Origin: JAYEIA01 sp034659855 | Lineage (GTDB): Bacteria > Bacteroidota > Bacteroidia > Bacteroidales > JAADGE01 | Assembly: GCA_034659855.1 (NCBI GenBank) | Contig: JAYEIA010000144.1 | Location: forward strand, 1 to 10,560 | Direction: 5' to 3' | Length of the DNA stretch: 10,560 bases | In this document: piece after piece, positions 7,204 to 10,560 of the stretch | Layout: each line of letters starts with the position of its first letter | Numbering within the stretch: the first letter of the stretch is position 1 | Notes under the pieces: model-generated | The model's input: the letters and a program-made list of their open reading frames with translations, nothing else | Database searches by the model: none | Told to the model about the DNA's origin: nothing | Translations under genes and position numbers: made by a program

Positions 7204-8436
7204 TTAGTTATAGTTTGGATTTTCAATTTTTCCTGAAAAAATTATTGAACCGCTTGTTGTTTCTCGAATAATAAAAACAAACGGACGATCGGCTCTGACT
7301 ACCGGGCCGGCCGGCGGGCCAACAGAAGTCTCATTCATTTGTACCGAGGTAACGGCAGCAGCCTCAGTCCCTTCCTCATTGACTTCGATAAAAGTTTTAT
7401 GTTTTACTTTTGAAATGAACAAATTTGCTGTCGGGTTGATATTCGAAAAATCCGCATCCTCATGAAAAGCTGTCGGCATGCCTAAGTTTTGGAGTGTATT
7501 GTTCAACAATTCTTCGTACTCGAAAGTAAACTTAGGAAGAAATACATTTACCGTGCTCGTTAATTCCATATTATTCATATAGTTATTCCAGCTGTTTTCA
7601 TCCAAAGTGTTTATAACAGAGTCCACCGATTGGTTTCCGGAAGGAACAAGTATTATCATACTGAAGTTTCCTTTTCCGTAAGGAAGTTCTGCGAAATTGA
7701 AATTTTCTGTACTCAAATAGTTTAAATCGGCATTCAGACTCATGGTTTCGGGTTCAATTACAGTTCCGTCAGATTTTGTAAAAGCTTGCGGATAAGTTTC
7801 GGACTCGTCAAATTGATAATGCCAAATGCCTTTAAAATAAATGGCATTAATGAGAAACATAACGGCTGCCGGGTCTATTTGGTCAACGATTTCAGTAATT
7901 TTGTCGTTGGTATTTTCTGCCACCCAATTATTTATTATTGTCGTTGCCGCAGAGTTTGTAAAATCCAAAGCTTCAACTCGGGCATCATAGTAGTTTTCGT
8001 TAACTTCAATAAAATCGGATTCAACGCTAAAATCATTTTTGTACCAAATAGAGTTTGCAATAGTAAGAGTAACTTGGTCATCAACCTGAACCATTTGACT
8101 TATCAGGTTTTTATATGACGTGTTTATCTCCGTATTGCTTAACCCGTCTAAATGCATAGTTTGTCGCATTTCCTCCTTGGTCTGTCCGTTGGCTCCGTTA
8201 TAGGTCATGGCTAAGGCTAATGAAATACTTAAAGGCGAAATCATGATATTTTCTGAGTTTTCCGATTCCGGAATTATACGTTTTAAAATGTCAAAACCAA
8301 ATTCATTATCGGAGCCAATAAGTTGTTTAGCTTGTGAGGATAATACCAGAGGTTCAGGGTTTAAGGTATTAATTTCTTCTCTGTTGCAGGCCGAAAAGAG
8401 TATAATAATTATTGTAATTGAAAGAAATTTTTTCAT
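7204..8436 (-). CDS. lipoprotein serpin (serine/cysteine protease inhibitor)
   Basis: A 410-residue serpin that traps proteases by inserting its cleaved reactive loop into a beta-sheet. Family blocks, in order: NIMISPLSISLALAMTYNGA (63-82), NAIYFKGIWHYQFD (197-210), ELPYGKGNFSMIILVP (250-265), VFLPKFTFEYEELL (298-311), hinge EEGTEAAAVT (354-363) and RPFVFIIRETTSGSIIFSGK (384-403). The small-residue hinge is that of an inhibitory serpin. Counting from Gly356 as P15 puts P1-P1' at Thr370-Ser371. The loop from P1 to RPF is about 4 residues longer than in alpha-1-antitrypsin. The N-terminus has a lipobox ending SAC17, and acidic Glu20-Glu21 soon after could favour surface export. Length is normal plus signal and linker. 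Bacteroidota serpins such as miropin of Tannerella inhibit host or rival proteases. First gene of the minus-strand cluster. Confidence 0.96.
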   Translation of the reverse strand: MKKFLSITIIIILFSACNREEINTLNPEPLVLSSQAKQLIGSDNEFGFDILKRIIPESENSENIMISPLSISLALAMTYNGANGQTKEEMRQTMHLDGLSNTEINTSYKNLISQMVQVDDQVTLTIANSIWYKNDFSVESDFIEVNENYYDARVEALDFTNSAATTIINNWVAENTNDKITEIVDQIDPAAVMFLINAIYFKGIWHYQFDESETYPQAFTKSDGTVIEPETMSLNADLNYLSTENFNFAELPYGKGNFSMIILVPSGNQSVDSVINTLDENSWNNYMNNMELTSTVNVFLPKFTFEYEELLNNTLQNLGMPTAFHEDADFSNINPTANLFISKVKHKTFIEVNEEGTEAAAVTSVQMNETSVGPPAGPVVRADRPFVFIIRETTSGSIIFSGKIENPNYN

Positions 8437-8466
8437 AACTTTTGTTTTGTGTTTAGGAATGGATAG

Positions 8467-8500
8467 GAAATAACTTATGATAATAAGGCAAAGTTATTTC
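8467..8500. promoter_or_regulatory. perfect 10-bp inverted repeat over the serpin promoter (operator candidate)
   Basis: GAAATAACTT (8467-8476) and AAGTTATTTC (8491-8500) are exact inverted copies 14 nt apart, centred at 8483.5. That is where transcription would start, about 6 nt after the -7 element (8496-8489). The palindrome therefore spans roughly -17 to +17 of the presumed start. It could bind a dimeric regulator or form a 5' hairpin in the mRNA. Confidence 0.5.
8489..8496 (-). promoter_or_regulatory. Bacteroidota -7 promoter element for the serpin cluster
   Basis: On the minus strand this reads TAACTTTG, an exact TAnnTTTG match, 52 nt before the serpin ATG. No good TTTG element is visible 19-21 nt upstream, so the promoter may need an activator or another sigma factor. 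Confidence 0.55.
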
Positions 8501-8630
8501 GTTTCCGTTACTTGATAGTCTGTACGGTAAACTGTATAAAAACGCTACATTTAATTTGAATTTTTTATTTAGGATATTCCTTCCATCGTCTATTTTTTGG
8601 ACATGGAAGCGTTTATCAGGTTTAAGCTCC

Positions 8631-8807
8631 TCCGCCGGTGCGAGCTTGTAGCTCGTACCTCACCTCACTATAAATTTATATTTTCTGCTCATTAATAACT
8701 TCTTTATTGTTAAAATTTAAAATATAATTCTATTTATGCAAAAATTTATATTTGATGTATTTCGTAACTTGCGAAAATGGTACGAGCTGCAAGCTCGCAC
8801 CAGCGGA
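8631..8807. repeat. REP/BIME-like pair of palindromes in inverted orientation
   Basis: The 29-nt ends 8631-8659 and 8779-8807 are inverted copies with 27 of 29 matches. Each end is itself a hairpin: GGTGCGAGCT-TGT-AGCTCGTACC (8637-8659) and its partner at 8779-8801, both with a 10-bp stem (one G-T pair or mismatch in the stem). About 119 AT-rich bases lie between. This layout resembles REP doublets moved by REP-associated tyrosine transposases; none is encoded here. Confidence 0.75.
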
Positions 8808-8913
8808 GATAGCAAGATTTTCATAACTAAAACAATGATTATTAAAGCAAATAAACTAAAAGTGACAATACAAAATTTATATAACAACATCGTTTTTAAA
8901 TTGAGCCATGATA

Positions 8914-9014
8914 TATAATAAACGTCTTATGTAAATGCTGTAATCTTAAATCCGTCAGACCGCTCAAAGCGGTCAGACGGGTATAAACAGCAAAAACTTA
9001 TGGCGTTTATTATA
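8914..9014. repeat. 101-nt composite palindrome with GC-rich core stem
   Basis: Outer arms TATAATAAACG (8914-8924) and CGTTTATTATA (9004-9014) are exact inverted copies. Inside, TGCTG pairs with CAGCA. The core is CCGTCAGACCGCT (8952-8964), loop CAA, AGCGGTCAGACGG (8968-8980), 12 of 13 paired. The left arm recurs at 10440-10469. It lies directly before the 54-nt repeat copy at 9016. Confidence 0.75.
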
Positions 9015-9015
9015 A

Positions 9016-9069
9016 TGATACAATACCTTGCTATTTAACAAATACACTCTTTATAAAAGTCAAATTATT
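9016..9069 (+). repeat. 54-nt dispersed repeat, copy 2
   Basis: Three differences from 4694-4747, same orientation. Here it abuts the palindrome 8914-9014, suggesting the two together form one larger element of which copy 1 keeps only the right part. Confidence 0.8.
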
Positions 9070-9263
9070 GAGTTGTTACACTCAATCTATTTTAACCCGT
9101 ATTCCATAAACCCCACATTCCGGTTCATTCCATACGAGACAGTCTTTGGGGCATCGCTCTGCGATTTTAAAAATATCAGAAAAACGGTAAATAGAGATCT
9201 CCTGTTTGCAAAACCAAAAAAACCGGACCAAAAATAAATTTTACATTTTTTGCACATATATCT

Positions 9264-9271
9264 TACCTTTG
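9264..9271 (+). promoter_or_regulatory. Bacteroidota -7 promoter element for ychF
   Basis: TACCTTTG is an exact TAnnTTTG match 38 nt before the ychF ATG, giving a leader of about 30 nt. About 21 nt upstream is a T-run (TTTT) in place of the usual TTTG. Confidence 0.6.
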
Positions 9272-9309
9272 GAGTTTAAAGACATTTAACAATAAAATAC
9301 AGTTAAGAC

Positions 9310-10407
9310 ATGGCATTAAAATGCGGTATTGTAGGACTTCCAAATTCAGGCAAAACAACCATATTCAATTGTTTTTCAAACACTAAAGGCGAAGTAACCA
9401 ATTATAGTTTTAGTACAAACAAGTCAAACCTGGGGACAATAAAAGTTCCGGATCCCAGATTACAAAAACTGGAAGAGTTTCAGCCCACTGAACAGGTCGT
9501 TCAAACCGTGGTAGATATTGTGGACATTCCCGGTTTGGCCAAAGGAGCCGGCGAAGGCGAAGGCTTGGGGAACAAATTTTTGGACGACCTAAGGTATTCC
9601 GATGCCATCATTCATGTTGTTAGATGTTTCGAAGATGAAAACCTTCCGCATGATCAGGGAGATATAGACCCGGTGAGAGATATTGAGACGATTGATATGG
9701 AACTTCAAGTCAAAGACTTGGAAGCTGTTGAAAGAAAAATTGAACGTCTGAAAAAAGTCGCAAAATCGGGCGACAAAGAAGCTATTGCGGGTATTGAATT
9801 TCTTAGCAAAGTAAAAAACCATTTGGAGGAATTAAACTCTGTACGCAACTTTGAAATGACGAAAGATGAAGCCGAGCATATTGAGGATTTAAACTTGCTC
9901 ACAGTCAAACCCGTACTGTATGTTATGAATATTGATGAAGACTCGGCAGCATCGGGAAACGAGTACACAAAAACAGCCGAAGAGTTCTTAAAAGATGAAG
10001 ATACTGAGATTTTCTATATTGCAGCAGAATTAGAAGCTGATATCGCTGAATTGGAAGAAGAGCAAGAGCGTATAGAATTCTTGAAGGATGCCGGCTTGGA
10101 GGAACCCGGCGTAGCAAAATTACTACGCTCGGCCTATGCCATTTTAGATTTAAATACTTTTTTTACCATAGGCCCCAAAGAAATTCGTGCTTGGACAATT
10201 AAAGAGGGAGCTACCGCCCCTGAAGCCGCAGGTGTAATTCACAGCGATTTGGAAAAAGGTTTTATACGAGCAGAAGTTATTGCATATGACGATTTTATAT
10301 CTCTTGGTTCTGAGCAAAAATGCAAAGAAGAAGGAAAACTACGACTGGAAGGCAAAAAGTATATTGTTAAAGACGGCGATCTTTTAAATATTCGATTTAA
10401 CGTATAA
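9310..10407 (+). CDS. ychF: YchF/OLA1-type P-loop ATPase/GTPase
   Basis: A complete 365-residue Obg-like NTPase, the usual length for the family. YchF binds ATP or GTP and associates with ribosomes; it has been linked to redox stress and translation control. Domains: G-domain with P-loop GLPNSGKT (9-16), DIPGLAKGAGEGEGLGNKFL (72-91), VVRCFEDE (103-110), a coiled insert (about 125-195), an NxxE nucleotide-base motif NIDE (207-210), and a C-terminal TGS domain (about 282-365) with GPKEIRAWTIKEGATAPEAA (288-307) and KGFIRAEVIAYDDF (316-329). The residue after DxxG is Leu, in keeping with the family's lack of a catalytic Gln. Departures from the usual sequence: NSGKTT instead of NVGKST, DIPGL instead of DIAGL, and NYSFSTNKSNLG (31-42) where NYPFxTIEPNVG is normal. 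Monocistronic, with its own promoter. Confidence 0.95.
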   Translation: MALKCGIVGLPNSGKTTIFNCFSNTKGEVTNYSFSTNKSNLGTIKVPDPRLQKLEEFQPTEQVVQTVVDIVDIPGLAKGAGEGEGLGNKFLDDLRYSDAIIHVVRCFEDENLPHDQGDIDPVRDIETIDMELQVKDLEAVERKIERLKKVAKSGDKEAIAGIEFLSKVKNHLEELNSVRNFEMTKDEAEHIEDLNLLTVKPVLYVMNIDEDSAASGNEYTKTAEEFLKDEDTEIFYIAAELEADIAELEEEQERIEFLKDAGLEEPGVAKLLRSAYAILDLNTFFTIGPKEIRAWTIKEGATAPEAAGVIHSDLEKGFIRAEVIAYDDFISLGSEQKCKEEGKLRLEGKKYIVKDGDLLNIRFNV

Positions 10408-10439
10408 GTTTAGTTTAAAAAGTTATAAAGTTGAAAGTT

Positions 10440-10469
10440 TATAATAAACAACTTATATAAATGCAGTTA
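10440..10469 (+). repeat. partial copy of the left arm of the 8914 palindrome
   Basis: Matches 8914-8943 at about 25 of 30 positions in the same orientation (TATAATAAAC, then CTTAT, then TAAATGC). As at 8914, a strong hairpin follows, here at 10509-10534. Confidence 0.55.
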
Positions 10470-10508
10470 CAAACAATTTACCCTGCCGCATTACATTTCA
10501 TATCTGCA

Positions 10509-10534
10509 CCTGTGTGGTGTTTTCACCACACAGG
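10509..10534. terminator. strong hairpin downstream of ychF
   Basis: CCTGTGTGGTG (10509-10519), loop TTTT, CACCACACAGG (10524-10534): a perfect 11-bp stem 101 nt after the ychF stop. No T-run follows, so it is either an atypical terminator or the core of a palindromic repeat like that at 8914-9014. Confidence 0.45.
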
Positions 10535-10560
10535 ATCTATCCGGATACAAATTCTTGTCA

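Larger units (their letters stand above)
8437..9309. other. 873-nt divergent spacer with several palindromic repeats, no gene
   Basis: It lies between the serpin start (minus) and the ychF start (plus). In order it holds the serpin promoter and palindrome; a hairpin CTTCCAT (8580-8586) / ATGGAAG (8603-8609) with outer echoes AAACGCT/AGCGTTT; the REP-like element 8631-8807; the palindrome 8914-9014; the 54-nt repeat; and the ychF promoter. Open frames at about 8736-8918 and 9028-9237 run through repeats and do not look like genes. Confidence 0.7.

Noticed and set aside
7786..8118. 110-codon plus-strand open frame inside the serpin gene
   Set aside because: Antisense shadow of the serpin core motifs.
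7204..8436. Type IX secretion C-terminal signal on the serpin
   Set aside because: The C-terminus ends with the normal last serpin strand (SGKIENPNYN); export is better explained by the lipobox.
8736..8918. 60-residue plus-strand open frame
   Set aside because: It runs through the right arm of the REP-like element and AT-rich DNA; the translation has no protein-like pattern and no promoter or close neighbour supports it.
8631..9014. CRISPR array
   Set aside because: The hairpins are inverted and unequally spaced, with no series of direct repeats and unique spacers, and no cas gene is present.
9028..9237. 69-residue plus-strand open frame starting with TTG before ychF
   Set aside because: Its first part is the 54-nt dispersed repeat; in the other copy (4694-4747) the same frame soon hits a stop, so the repeat is not kept as coding.

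Overview
The window looks like a chromosomal segment of a Bacteroidota (Bacteroidetes) bacterium. Four things point there: a DNA topoisomerase I that ends in C-terminal repeats and a lysine tail instead of zinc fingers; an ECF sigma factor followed by a membrane-anchored protein with a beta-barrel domain; a lipoprotein serpin; and two good matches to the Bacteroidota -7 promoter element TAnnTTTG (TAACTTTG before the serpin, TACCTTTG before ychF). The DNA is AT-rich, and the spaces between genes are long and full of palindromes. No T9SS, mobility, CRISPR, rRNA or tRNA gene is visible.

Layout. Positions 2-2050 (+) are the 3' three quarters of topA, cut by the window edge. After a spacer holding an 80-nt palindrome comes a ureohydrolase-fold protein (2319-3503, +) that has lost both metal-binding histidines, so it is probably not a working arginase or formimidoylglutamase. 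A 424-nt gap follows with two palindromic repeat elements. Then comes a secreted 241-residue protein (3928-4653, +) whose motifs fit a lytic transglycosylase or lysozyme-like fold. A convergent gap (4654-4930) separates it from four genes on the minus strand.

In transcription order the minus-strand genes are: a lipoprotein serpin (8436-7204), a small outer-membrane beta-barrel protein (7197-6622, 6 nt after the serpin stop), an ECF sigma factor (annotated 6495-6001, but homology begins upstream), and a putative anti-sigma factor (6028-4931, overlapping the sigma gene by 28 nt). The anti-sigma protein joins a cytoplasmic head, one inner-membrane helix, a long periplasmic linker and a C-terminal beta-barrel. 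The cluster may be an envelope-sensing module: a barrel reporting on the cell surface, a sigma factor it controls, and a surface protease inhibitor as output. Its promoter sits inside a perfect 10-bp inverted repeat. This is the most interesting part of the window, and the functional link is inference.

Positions 8437-9309 are an 873-nt spacer with the serpin promoter region, a REP/BIME-like pair of palindromes, a 101-nt palindrome, and a 54-nt repeat that also occurs at 4694-4747. The last gene is ychF (9310-10407, +), complete, with altered nucleotide-switch residues. The window ends in another spacer with a strong hairpin and a partial copy of the 8914 repeat.
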